Shown here: positions 1 to 6,973 of the stretch, piece after piece
Layout of the letters: each line of letters opens with the position of its first letter
Position numbering within the stretch: position 1 is the first letter of the stretch
Position numbers and translations under genes: made by a program
The notes under the pieces: generated by a model
What the model was told of the DNA's origin: nothing
Database searches by the model: none
The model's input: the letters and a program-made list of their open reading frames with translations, nothing else
NCBI GenBank assembly: GCA_016928375.1
Contig: JAFGKX010000043.1
Location: 1 to 13,110, forward strand
DNA from: Candidatus Omnitrophota bacterium
GTDB taxonomy: Bacteria; Omnitrophota; Gorgyraeia; JABMRG01; JAFGKX01
Direction of reading: 5' to 3'
DNA: 13,110 bases

Positions 1-131
1 GTTTATTTTTTGAGGTAAGCCCTACGGTTTCGGAAGGCGTAAAAGAACTTTTATTGCGGAATAATTTTCGCAATATAGAAACAATAAAAGATTATAACGG
101 ATTAGACAGGGTTATTTTTGCCAATGGATAA
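1..131 (+). CDS. prmC: Peptide chain release factor N5-glutamine methyltransferase, C-terminal end only (partial)
   Basis: An open frame enters from the left edge (first full codon at position 3) and stops at TAA 129-131, giving the last 42 residues of a protein. The tail contains FFEVSPTVSEGVKELL followed by a KDYNGLDRVIFANG ending. This resembles the C-terminus of PrmC/HemK enzymes, where a conserved E(I/V) strand and a KD-x-x-G-x-DRV motif close the Rossmann methyltransferase fold. PrmC methylates the GGQ glutamine of release factors RF1 and RF2 in the cytosol. The catalytic NPPY motif would lie upstream, outside the window, so the call rests on the tail and on context: prmC next to murA is a common bacterial order. 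Its last 8 nt overlap the murA start, suggesting co-translation. Confidence 0.75.
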   Translation, partial: LFFEVSPTVSEGVKELLLRNNFRNIETIKDYNGLDRVIFANG

Positions 132-1389
132 ACTATTCATTAAAGGGCGAAGCAAATTAAAAGGCAAAGTAAGAACCAGCGGTTCTAAGAATTCTGTGCT
201 GCCTATTATGGCTGCCTGCCTGCTTACAAAAGAACGTTCTGTAATCAAAAATGTTCCGGATCTAAGCGATGTAAGGACTATGGTGCGGCTTTTACAGCGG
301 CTGGGCGCAAAAGTGGAATTCTGCGACCGCACGCTGATCATAGAACCCGGCAACTACAAAGGCGACACTGCTACGTATAAATTCGTAAGCGTCATGCGCG
401 CTTCCGTATGTGTCCTGGGCCCCCTTCTGGCAAAACAGAAAACGGCAAATGTATCCCTGCCGGGAGGATGTGTAATAGGCCCGCGGCCCGTAGACCTGCA
501 TATAAAAGGCCTGAAGGCGCTCGGCGCAGATATTGACATCTCTCACGGATATCTTATTGCTAAGGCAAAGCAGCTGCAGGGAGCGAATATGTATTTAGGC
601 GGTGCTTATGGTTCTTCGGTATTAGCTACCGGAAATATAATGATGGCAGCTACCCTGGCAAAAGGAAAAACAACCATAGAAAACGCAGCATGCGAGCCGG
701 AAGTCGTAGATCTGGCGGAGATGCTTATAAAAATGGGCGCAAAGATAAAAGGCCACAAGACGCACACAATAGAAATAGAAGGCGTAAAAAGTTTAGGCGG
801 CGCCTCGCATACAACAATACCCGACAGGATAGAAGCAGGCACTTTTATGATAGCTGCTGCTATGAGTTCGGGAGATGTAATTATCGAAGGAGCGAGGGCA
901 GACCACCTGGGCGCGCTGATCGATAAATTAAAATCAACAGGCGCGCATATAAACTCAAACACGGACGGCATAAAGGTAAAAGGGGGCCGTACTATAAAAC
1001 CGGTAGATGTGGTAACGCTGCCTTTTCCGGGATTTCCCACGGATTTACAGGCGCAGATAACAGCGATGATGTGCCTTGCCAAAGGCATAAGCATTGTTAC
1101 TGAAAAAATATATCCCGAAAGGTTTATGCATATAAGCGAACTAAACAGAATGGGTGCGGATATAATACTTGAAGGCGAAAGCGCTATTATAAAGGGGCAA
1201 AGGCGGCTTATGGGGGCGCCTGTCATGGCATCGGATCTGCGCGCGTCGGCAGCGCTGGTTTTGGCGGGTTTAGTCGGCGAAGGCACAACCGAGATTTCGC
1301 GTATTTATCATTTGGACAGAGGATACGAAAACATAGAACAGAAATTAGCGTCATTAGGCGCTAAGATATGGCGAGAAAAAGAAAAATAG
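124..1389 (+). CDS. murA: UDP-N-acetylglucosamine 1-carboxyvinyltransferase
   Basis: MurA transfers enolpyruvate from PEP to UDP-GlcNAc, the first committed cytosolic step of peptidoglycan synthesis. The protein is 421 aa, close to the usual 418-420. Visible motifs are SGSKNSVLP near the N-terminus (catalytic Lys about K22), the active-site loop LPGGCVIGPRPVDLHI with the PEP-reacting Cys at about C116, PFPGFPTDLQAQ (catalytic Asp region) and DLRASAALVLAGL near the C-terminus. Cys rather than Asp in the loop predicts fosfomycin sensitivity. An upstream in-frame TTG exists at 118, but the ATG at 124 gives the family-typical beginning (MDKLFIKG) and is preferred. It overlaps the end of prmC by 8 nt and has only a weak AGG upstream, so translational coupling is likely. 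Confidence 0.96.
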   Translation: MDKLFIKGRSKLKGKVRTSGSKNSVLPIMAACLLTKERSVIKNVPDLSDVRTMVRLLQRLGAKVEFCDRTLIIEPGNYKGDTATYKFVSVMRASVCVLGPLLAKQKTANVSLPGGCVIGPRPVDLHIKGLKALGADIDISHGYLIAKAKQLQGANMYLGGAYGSSVLATGNIMMAATLAKGKTTIENAACEPEVVDLAEMLIKMGAKIKGHKTHTIEIEGVKSLGGASHTTIPDRIEAGTFMIAAAMSSGDVIIEGARADHLGALIDKLKSTGAHINSNTDGIKVKGGRTIKPVDVVTLPFPGFPTDLQAQITAMMCLAKGISIVTEKIYPERFMHISELNRMGADIILEGESAIIKGQRRLMGAPVMASDLRASAALVLAGLVGEGTTEISRIYHLDRGYENIEQKLASLGAKIWREKEK

Positions 1390-1395
1390 AGGAGG
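1388..1395 (+). promoter_or_regulatory. Strong Shine-Dalgarno site that fixes the rpsP start
   Basis: AGAGGAGG lies 8 nt before the ATG at 1404 and spans the murA stop codon. It selects 1404 over the in-frame ATG at 1368, which lies inside murA and would add 12 non-family residues. It is among the strongest SD matches in the window, in keeping with the high expression expected of a ribosomal protein gene. Confidence 0.85.
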
Positions 1396-1403
1396 TTTTT
1401 GTT

Positions 1404-1637
1404 ATGGCTTGCGTGATCAGGTTAAAAAGAATGGGCGGTAAGAAAAAACCGCATTTTAAGATAGTCGTCTGCGATTCGAAGGAATCCGTTACCGGAAAGG
1501 CTATCGAAGAAGTAGGCATCTATGATCCATCTAAGCAGCCGGCGCTGGTAAGGGTAGATAAAGACAGGGTAAAATACTGGATGGGCGTCGGCGCTAAACC
1601 GAGCGAGACCGTTCTTTCATTGATAAATAAAAAATAA
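1404..1637 (+). CDS. rpsP: 30S ribosomal protein S16
   Basis: A 77-residue protein beginning MACVIRLKRMGGKKKPHFKIVV, with the S16 features R-x-G-x-K-x-x-P near the N-terminus and EEVGIYDPSKQP followed by D(K)DRVKYWMGVGAKPSETV. S16 is a small-subunit assembly protein bound to 16S rRNA. Length and sequence are typical of the family. The start is set by the SD site 8 nt upstream. The gene lies 14 nt after murA, and its TAA overlaps the next ATG by one base. In many bacteria a KH-domain gene and rimM follow rpsP; here trmD follows directly. Confidence 0.97.
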   Translation: MACVIRLKRMGGKKKPHFKIVVCDSKESVTGKAIEEVGIYDPSKQPALVRVDKDRVKYWMGVGAKPSETVLSLINKK

Positions 1638-2338
1638 TGATGAAGATAGATGTGCTTACCCTGTTTCCGGGGATGTTTAAAGCGGTTCTGGGAGAGTCTA
1701 TCCTAAAACGCGCGATACATTCCGGCAAGATTTCCGTAGAAATACACAACATAAGGGATTACACAAAAGATAAACACAAAAAAGCCGATAACCGGCCTTT
1801 CGGCGGCGGCTGCGGAATGGTGCTCGGAATACAGCCTGTTTTTGACGCTGTCTGCGATGTAAAGAAAAATAACAAGCGCGCGCGCGTTATACTGATGAGC
1901 CCTCAGGGCGAAGTTTTTACACATGATAAAGCATGCGGATTTAGCAGGGAAAAAGGCCTTATAATTATAAGCGGCCACTACGAAGGCATAGACGAGCGGG
2001 TAAAAAGTTTAATTGATTCTGAGATATCGATAGGAGATTATGTGCTTACCGGCGGCGAAATACCGGCAATGGCTGTAATTGATGCGGTTACAAGGCTTAT
2101 TCCCGGAGTGCTGGGGCACAGCGAATCAAATAAAGACGAGTCGTTTTCTAATCCAGGCGGACTTTTGGAATATCCGCAGTATACAAGGCCCGCTGTTTTT
2201 GAAAAAATGAAAGTTCCGCAAGTGCTGCTTTCCGGTAATCACGCGGCTATAAAGGCGTGGCGCAGGAAAGAATCAGTGCAAAAAACAATGGACAAAAGGC
2301 CGGATATTATCAGGGATATAAAACAAATAGAAATATAA
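1637..2338 (+). CDS. trmD: tRNA (guanine37-N1)-methyltransferase
   Basis: TrmD methylates G37 of tRNAs reading CNN codons, using S-adenosylmethionine, and prevents +1 frameshifting. The product is 233 aa (family about 230-255). Motifs of the trefoil-knot SPOUT fold are clear: DVLTLFPGMF at the N-terminus, RPFGGGCGMVL, LMSPQGEVFTHDKA, ISGHYEGIDERV, SIGDYVLTGGEIPAM, then LEYPQYTRP and LLSGNHAAIKAWRRK. An Asp in the DESFSNPGG segment matches the catalytic Asp region. There are tandem ATG codons at 1637 and 1640. Most relatives start M-K-I, so 1640 may be the real start. Neither has an evident SD, and the TAATG overlap with rpsP suggests re-initiation by the same ribosome. Confidence 0.96.
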   Translation: MMKIDVLTLFPGMFKAVLGESILKRAIHSGKISVEIHNIRDYTKDKHKKADNRPFGGGCGMVLGIQPVFDAVCDVKKNNKRARVILMSPQGEVFTHDKACGFSREKGLIIISGHYEGIDERVKSLIDSEISIGDYVLTGGEIPAMAVIDAVTRLIPGVLGHSESNKDESFSNPGGLLEYPQYTRPAVFEKMKVPQVLLSGNHAAIKAWRRKESVQKTMDKRPDIIRDIKQIEI

Positions 2339-2342
2339 AACG

Positions 2343-2348
2343 AAGGAG
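2343..2348 (+). promoter_or_regulatory. Shine-Dalgarno site that fixes the rplS start
   Basis: AAGGAG lies 8 nt before the ATG at 2357. It rules against the in-frame GTG at 2348, which overlaps the SD itself and would add three residues. Confidence 0.75.
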
Positions 2349-2356
2349 TGTTTACA

Positions 2357-2749
2357 ATGGATAAAAGAATAGCCGAGATACAAGCTAAGCAGCTTAAAAA
2401 AGAACTTCCCAAATTTGCCGTCGGAGATGAGGTTATAGTGTATGTAAAGATAGCCGAGGCGGAAAAAACGAGAACGCAGCCGTTTCACGGAACAGTCATC
2501 GCGCGCCAGCACGGAAACGTAAATGAAAGCTTTACGGTGCGGCGCATTTCTTACGGAGAAGGCGTAGAGAGAACATTTCTTATTCATTCGCCGTATGTGG
2601 AAAAAATAGAAGTAGTCAGAACCGGAAAAGTCAAAAGGGCTAAGCTTTATTATCTTCGTAAAAAGATCGGGAAAAAGACTAAAGTTGAAGAGAAAATCAT
2701 TAGAGAACAAAAAAAGCCCGCAGATGCTTCTTTGGGAAAGAAAAGCTAA
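2357..2749 (+). CDS. rplS: 50S ribosomal protein L19
   Basis: A 130-residue L19, a large-subunit protein near the 30S-50S interface. Family motifs are PKFAVGDEVIVYVKI, a run containing RTQPFHGTVIARQHGN, the FTVRRISYGEGVERTF block and HSPYVEKIEVVRTGKVKRAKLYYLR. The body ends near residue 107. The remaining residues form a Lys/Glu-rich tail, making it longer than the usual 115 or so. The tail region overlaps the rnhB start by 26 nt, so part of the extension may exist because of that overlap. The start follows a clear SD, 18 nt after trmD. Confidence 0.96.
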   Translation: MDKRIAEIQAKQLKKELPKFAVGDEVIVYVKIAEAEKTRTQPFHGTVIARQHGNVNESFTVRRISYGEGVERTFLIHSPYVEKIEVVRTGKVKRAKLYYLRKKIGKKTKVEEKIIREQKKPADASLGKKS

Positions 2750-3302
2750 AGCCGGCGGATTTAAATGTATAGCCGGTTTTGATGAAGCCGGCAGAGGCCC
2801 TTTAGCGGGCCCCGTGGTAGCAGCATGCGTAGTATTAAACAGCTTTGATTTCACTGTGAGAGTAGATGATTCGAAAAAGTTAACAGCTGCTTCGCGGGAA
2901 AGGGCGTATCGACAGATACTTGAGAAAGCGCACATAGGCGTCGGCATAGTATTTGAGGATACGATAGAGCAGGTAAACATACACCAGGCGACAATTCTGG
3001 CAATGGAGCATGCGTATTTTAATCTTCCGGTATTGCCTGATTTATTGCTGATAGATGGTATTATAAAGCTAAGGCTTCCCGCGCAACAAATAAGCATTAT
3101 TAAAGGCGATCAGAAAAGCCTGTCTATAGCCTCTGCCTCTATTGTTGCAAAGGTAATAAGGGACAGGCTTATGCTTTTTTACGATAAAGTTTTCCCCGAA
3201 TACTGTTTTAGGCGCCACAAAGGTTACGGCACAAAAATGCATTTTGACGCCATTAAGAAGTACGGTATATCGGAATTGCATAGACGGAGTTTTTTGTCAT
3301 GA
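2724..3302 (+). CDS. rnhB: Ribonuclease HII
   Basis: RNase HII cleaves the RNA strand of RNA-DNA hybrids and starts removal of misincorporated ribonucleotides. From ATG 2724 the protein is 192 aa, typical for the family. The acidic metal-binding set is visible: D20 and E21 in GFDEAGRGPLAGPVVAA, D111 in LLIDG and D129 in IIKGDQKS. Also seen are DDSKKL, the IHQATILAMEHA helix, SIASASIVAKVIRD and the C-terminal RHKGYGTKMHFDAIKKYG block. A TTG at 2685 is open in frame, but the ATG at 2724 gives the usual MLLWER-type leader and is preferred, although no clear SD is seen. It overlaps rplS by 26 nt. rnhB after rplS is a common bacterial arrangement. Confidence 0.94.
   Translation: MLLWERKAKAGGFKCIAGFDEAGRGPLAGPVVAACVVLNSFDFTVRVDDSKKLTAASRERAYRQILEKAHIGVGIVFEDTIEQVNIHQATILAMEHAYFNLPVLPDLLLIDGIIKLRLPAQQISIIKGDQKSLSIASASIVAKVIRDRLMLFYDKVFPEYCFRRHKGYGTKMHFDAIKKYGISELHRRSFLS
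3244..3271 (+). promoter_or_regulatory. Possible internal sigma70-type promoter ahead of fhs
   Basis: TTGACG (3244-3249; 5 of 6 to the -35 consensus) is followed after 16 nt by TATATC (3266-3271; 4 of 6 to the -10). It lies inside the end of rnhB, about 28 nt before the fhs ATG, leaving room for an SD-like CGGAG at 3285-3289. It could let the one-carbon genes be expressed apart from the translation genes. This is pattern matching only; such boxes arise by chance in AT-rich coding DNA. Confidence 0.3.
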
Positions 3303-4903
3303 TAAAACCGAAACAAATTATAGAAATTGCAAAATCCATAGGCATAAGGCAGGATGAGGTTGAAACCTATGGTTCATACAAAGCTAAAGTATCTTTGGGC
3401 GTTATAGAAAGGCTATCGCACAAACCTAACGCAAAATTAATAAATGTTACATCCGTTACTCCCACAAAATTCGGAGAAGGTAAAACTTCCACTGCGATAG
3501 GGCTGACGCAGGCGTTGGGCAAGCTTAAGAAAAAAACAGCATTGTGCATTAGGGAGCCTTCTCTGGGGCCGATATTCGGGGTAAAAGGCGGCGGTTGCGG
3601 CAAGGGGCTTTCGCAGGTTATTCCCATGGAAGATATAAACCTTCATTTTACCAGGGATAATTACGCTATTTCCTCGGCGCACAACCTACTTGCTGCAATG
3701 CTTGATAACCATATTTACAGCGGCAATAAATTAGATATAGATAAAAATAAAATATTATGGCGAAGAGTTATAGATTTAAATGACAGGTCCCTTCGGCATA
3801 TAACAGTCAGCAGCAACGTGAGAAACATGTCTTATGAAACAGGCTTTGATATAACCGCGTCAAGCGAGATAATGGCGATACTTGCGCTTACAACCGGTAT
3901 AGGTGATTTAAAAGAAAGGCTTTCCAGGGTCATTGTCGCGTATACAAAAAAAGGCAGGCCTGTAACAGCCAAAGATTTAAATGCGGTAGGCGCAATGGCC
4001 TCTCTTTTAACGGATACGATAAAGCCGAATATAGTCCAGACCATGGAAGAAGAAGCAGTTTTTATACATACAGGGCCGTTTGCGAACGTTGCGCACGGAA
4101 ACAGCAGTTTTTTAAGCCTTGTTATGGCGTCCAAACTGGCGGATTACGTGGTTACTGAAAATGGTTTTGGCACAGACCTTGGGGCCGAGAAATTTTTTGA
4201 TATAGTATGCCGCATGTCTATGCCGGGTGTAAACGAAACGCTGAAGCCGTCGGTTTCCGTGATAGTCGTATCCACAAGGTCTGTGAGGGAGCACGGCGGC
4301 ATGCAGAATTTGGAACAGCACGTAGGAAACATAAAAAAATTCGGCATAGAGCCGGTTGTAGCTATAAATAAATTTCACGATGACAATGACACAGATCTTG
4401 ACGCGATAAAAAAATACTGTCATAGCCTCAGGACAGAGGTTGTTGTGTCTGAAGTAGTGGAAAAAGGCGGTGAGGGAGGCATTGAAATGGCCCAGGCCTG
4501 CCTTAAGATAATAAACAGTAATTCCTCAAACCTTAAATATATTTATAACCTTAAAGACACCATCGAAGATAAAATAAGTAAAATAGCAAAGCAGATTTAT
4601 GCCGCAAACAGCGTCGTATATACGGATGAGGCGCTTGAAGATATTAAAAAATGTTATGAGCTTGGGCTTGATAAACTGCCCATAAATATAGCAAAGACAC
4701 ATCTTTCTCTTTCGGATGACCCGCTTAAAAAAGGTGTGCCTTCAGAATGGAAGCTGAAGATAAGGAATGTCAGGATTGCCAGGGGCGCCGGATTTATTGT
4801 GCCAATTGCCGGGAAAATAGAACTTATGCCTGGCCTGCCGCCAGTGCCGGCTGCGGAAAAACTAGACATAGATGATGAAGGAAACATAACGGGGTTAGCA
4901 TGA
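3299..4903 (+). CDS. fhs: Formate--tetrahydrofolate ligase (divergent form)
   Basis: Fhs activates formate with ATP and joins it to THF, giving 10-formyl-THF: the entry step of the Wood-Ljungdahl methyl branch in acetogenesis, run backwards in some oxidisers. It is 534 aa, shorter than the usual 555-560. Visible motifs are the P-loop FGEGKTSTAIGL (K62), REPSLGPIFGVKGGG (R85), MEDINLHFTRD, NLLAAMLDNHIYSGN, WRRVIDLNDR, GFDITASSEIMA, GPFANVAHG, YVVTENGFGTDLGAEKFFD, AINKF and a C-terminal MPGLPPVPAAEK. Divergent points against remembered bacterial sequences: the GLGG-x-x-NG-PRE loop is replaced by SSNVRNMSYE, about 19 residues are missing after EHGG (334), and the conserved Trp of SEVWAKGG is Val (V387). 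The start overlaps rnhB by 4 nt (ATGA), with CGGAG 9 nt upstream. The rest of the pathway follows in order. Confidence 0.95.
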   Translation: MIKPKQIIEIAKSIGIRQDEVETYGSYKAKVSLGVIERLSHKPNAKLINVTSVTPTKFGEGKTSTAIGLTQALGKLKKKTALCIREPSLGPIFGVKGGGCGKGLSQVIPMEDINLHFTRDNYAISSAHNLLAAMLDNHIYSGNKLDIDKNKILWRRVIDLNDRSLRHITVSSNVRNMSYETGFDITASSEIMAILALTTGIGDLKERLSRVIVAYTKKGRPVTAKDLNAVGAMASLLTDTIKPNIVQTMEEEAVFIHTGPFANVAHGNSSFLSLVMASKLADYVVTENGFGTDLGAEKFFDIVCRMSMPGVNETLKPSVSVIVVSTRSVREHGGMQNLEQHVGNIKKFGIEPVVAINKFHDDNDTDLDAIKKYCHSLRTEVVVSEVVEKGGEGGIEMAQACLKIINSNSSNLKYIYNLKDTIEDKISKIAKQIYAANSVVYTDEALEDIKKCYELGLDKLPINIAKTHLSLSDDPLKKGVPSEWKLKIRNVRIARGAGFIVPIAGKIELMPGLPPVPAAEKLDIDDEGNITGLA

Positions 4904-5481
4904 AATACGCGGATATTGCGATAAAAAGTTATCTTGATGAGTTGGCTGCAAGAAAGCCCTCTCCCGGCGGTGGCAGTGCAGCAGCGCTTTTTGCAGCTAT
5001 AGGTTGCGCTTTAATGGAAATGGTGCTAAACTACAGTGACGGTAAAAATACGCTGATAAAAAAAGCCAGGCAGCGTTTTAAGGCCGGAAGAACAGCCTTT
5101 GTGAAGTTGATAGATGATGATATAGCGGCGTATAAAAAATATTCGTTTGAAAGAAACCAGAAAAACTTAAAAGAAGCGGCATCAGTGCCCCTTAAAATAT
5201 GCCTTTTAAGTTATGAGTTGACGGAACAGTCATTGAAGCTGCTTAAAGTGGTCAATAAAAACCTTATAAGCGATGCAGGCTGCGCAGTTTACGGGCTGGT
5301 GTCATCCTTTAAGACGGCCAGGGTAAGCGTTGACATAAACATGAAGTATATGGAAGACAAAAGATTTGCCGTAGCTGTTGCAGCAAAACTGAATAAACTG
5401 GAGAAAAAACTTTTGTCTCTGGAAAAAGGCGTAATCTGCAGCGTAAATAAAATTATAAAAAAGCCATGGCAAAAATATTAG
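4900..5481 (+). CDS. fchA: Methenyltetrahydrofolate cyclohydrolase / formiminotransferase-cyclodeaminase-family protein
   Basis: A 193-residue, mostly helical protein of the FTCD C-terminal (cyclodeaminase) family. The N-terminal signature is SYLDELAARKPSPGGGSAAAL, with the folate-binding P-S-P-G-G-G-S at residues 20-26, then GCALMEMVLNYS. FchA proteins of acetogens interconvert 10-formyl-THF and 5,10-methenyl-THF; relatives in histidine catabolism deaminate formimino-THF. No formiminotransferase or histidine gene is nearby, and the gene sits between fhs and folD, so the cyclohydrolase role is inferred. It overlaps fhs by 4 nt and folD by 16 nt. Its importance is raised by the substitutions in the neighbouring FolD, which suggest that enzyme cannot do this step itself. 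The C-terminal third is Lys-rich and weakly conserved. Confidence 0.9.
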   Translation: MKYADIAIKSYLDELAARKPSPGGGSAAALFAAIGCALMEMVLNYSDGKNTLIKKARQRFKAGRTAFVKLIDDDIAAYKKYSFERNQKNLKEAASVPLKICLLSYELTEQSLKLLKVVNKNLISDAGCAVYGLVSSFKTARVSVDINMKYMEDKRFAVAVAAKLNKLEKKLLSLEKGVICSVNKIIKKPWQKY

Positions 5482-6323
5482 ACGGGAAAAAAATAGCCGG
5501 GGAATTAAAAAAAATACTCCGCGATGAAGCAGCTGATTTAAAGAATAAAAGCGGCAGTGAGATAATACTGGCATCCGTGGTAATAGGCAGCGATGCCGGC
5601 GCCAAGATATATGCCTCTGCCCAGCAGAAATTATGCGAGGAGATGGGCATTGGATATATTCGTAAAGACATGCCCGCCGGTGTAGCCCTAAAGGAAATAA
5701 TAAAATGTTTCATCGGGTTGACGCAGCAGAAAGCGACCGGAATAATAGTTAATCAGCCTCTGCCTGCGGATATTGATTACACGGATGTTATAGAATGTTT
5801 AAGTCCCGCTCTGGATGTAGAATGTATCCACCCTGCAAACTTCGGAAAATTTTATTCCGGATACAAAGGTTTTGCCCCCTGCACGGCCAGCGCTGTTATG
5901 GAATTATTGAAATATACAAAAACAGACCTGTTGAATAAAGAGATAGTGATTATAGGATACAGCAGAATTGTAGGTAAGCCCCTGGCGCTTATGCTGGATG
6001 AGCGCGCAACGATTACAACATGCCATGTCGGTACCGCAGAAGACAGCTTGAAGCGCCACATAAACAATGCTGATGTGCTGATAAGCGCGGTCGGCAAAGA
6101 AGGTTTCAATATTCCCGGAGAATGGATAAAAAAGGGAGCAATAGTCATAGATGTGGCAACCAGGCGTTCCGGAAGCAGCATTACGGGGGACATTGATTTT
6201 AAGGCAGCCCAGAGCAGCGCTTCTTTTATAACCCCTGTTCCCGGCGGCGTCGGCCCTATTACGAATGTTATGCTGATAAGAAACCTGCTCTATCTTTACA
6301 AGGAGCAGCGCAAAAAGATATGA
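5466..6323 (+). CDS. folD: Methylenetetrahydrofolate dehydrogenase, FolD family, with altered cyclohydrolase residues
   Basis: FolD normally oxidises or reduces 5,10-methylene-THF and methenyl-THF with NAD(P) and also hydrolyses methenyl-THF. The 285-aa length and overall motifs fit: KILDGKKIA at the start, KIYASAQQKLCEEMG, the dinucleotide loop GYSRIVGKPLA, GEWIKKGAIVIDV and the C-terminal PVPGGVGPITNVM. Aligned by eye to E. coli and human enzymes, the catalytic Tyr is kept (Y49). The catalytic Lys of Y-x-x-x-K is Gln (Q53), the Gln of VQLPLP is Asn (N96), and the folate-binding Asp of DVDG is Glu (E119). This predicts a mainly dehydrogenase enzyme, with the cyclohydrolase step done by FchA. 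The Arg that binds the NADP 2'-phosphate in human GRS is Tyr here (GYS), so cofactor preference is uncertain. It starts inside fchA (16 nt overlap). Confidence 0.93.
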   Translation: MAKILDGKKIAGELKKILRDEAADLKNKSGSEIILASVVIGSDAGAKIYASAQQKLCEEMGIGYIRKDMPAGVALKEIIKCFIGLTQQKATGIIVNQPLPADIDYTDVIECLSPALDVECIHPANFGKFYSGYKGFAPCTASAVMELLKYTKTDLLNKEIVIIGYSRIVGKPLALMLDERATITTCHVGTAEDSLKRHINNADVLISAVGKEGFNIPGEWIKKGAIVIDVATRRSGSSITGDIDFKAAQSSASFITPVPGGVGPITNVMLIRNLLYLYKEQRKKI

Positions 6324-6973
6324 TAATCACAAAGCAAAAAGATAAAAAAACGATACTGGATTACCTGAAAAACGACAAAAATATATTTATTACAGGCTGC
6401 GCGCAGTGCGCTACTGTATGTAAGACGGGCGGAGCCGACCAGGTAGAAGAAATCAAAACCCTGCTGGAAAAACATGGCAAGGTTGTTACGGGTACAGTTG
6501 TTATTGACCCTCCCTGCCATTTGGTAAAATCCAAAAAGATGTACCAGCAGAACAAAAATGAAATTCAGAAATCTGACGCTATCCTTGCGCTTGCATGCGG
6601 TGACGGCATACAGAGCATAATGGAAGGGGCTAAAGGCAAAAAAATACATCCCGGGCTAGACACATTGTTTCTTGGCGAGGTATTATCAGGCGGGGCATTT
6701 GAACAAAAATGCCTTTTATGCGCCGAATGCGTGCTTGATGAAACCGGAGGGTTTTGCCCGATAACACTTTGTCCGAAAGGCCTGCTAAACGGCCCATGCG
6801 GCGGCGCGAAAAATAAAAAATGCGAGGTAGATAAAACAATAGACTGTGTATGGATAAAGATATATGAGCGCCTAAAGGATCTTGGCCAGCTGCAGGAAAT
6901 CAAAAGAATAAAACCTCCGCGCGATAATTCAAAAAGGATCAATCCCAGAAAACATACCCTGGAGAAGAAATGA
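6320..6973 (+). CDS. metV: MetV, cysteine-rich partner subunit of methylene-THF reductase
   Basis: A 217-residue protein with 13 Cys, matching the family once called methylenetetrahydrofolate reductase C-terminal domain. Cys clusters are C27-x2-C30-x3-C34 (in GCAQCATVCKTGG), C66 and C93 alone, then C131-x2-C134-x2-C137-x8-C146-x4-C151-x8-C160-x7-C168. The second cluster contains the typical CPKGLLNGPCGG. In acetogens MetV binds MetF and carries metal centres (zinc and/or iron-sulfur) that feed electrons to the flavin. No hdrA, mvhD or rnfC2 gene lies beside it, so the arrangement is a plain MetVF pair and the electron donor cannot be read from the window. The Lys/Arg-rich tail after about residue 190 lacks recognisable motifs. 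The start overlaps folD by 4 nt (ATGA). Confidence 0.93.
   Translation: MIITKQKDKKTILDYLKNDKNIFITGCAQCATVCKTGGADQVEEIKTLLEKHGKVVTGTVVIDPPCHLVKSKKMYQQNKNEIQKSDAILALACGDGIQSIMEGAKGKKIHPGLDTLFLGEVLSGGAFEQKCLLCAECVLDETGGFCPITLCPKGLLNGPCGGAKNKKCEVDKTIDCVWIKIYERLKDLGQLQEIKRIKPPRDNSKRINPRKHTLEKK

Noticed and set aside
606..1286. Long minus-strand open frame of 226 codons opposite murA
   Set aside because: It lies wholly inside murA, which has every catalytic motif. The translated product has no recognisable domain and arises from the codon pattern of the real gene.
2273..3097. Long minus-strand open frame of 274 codons across trmD, rplS and rnhB
   Set aside because: It runs antisense through three well-supported conserved genes, and its predicted protein shows no family motifs.
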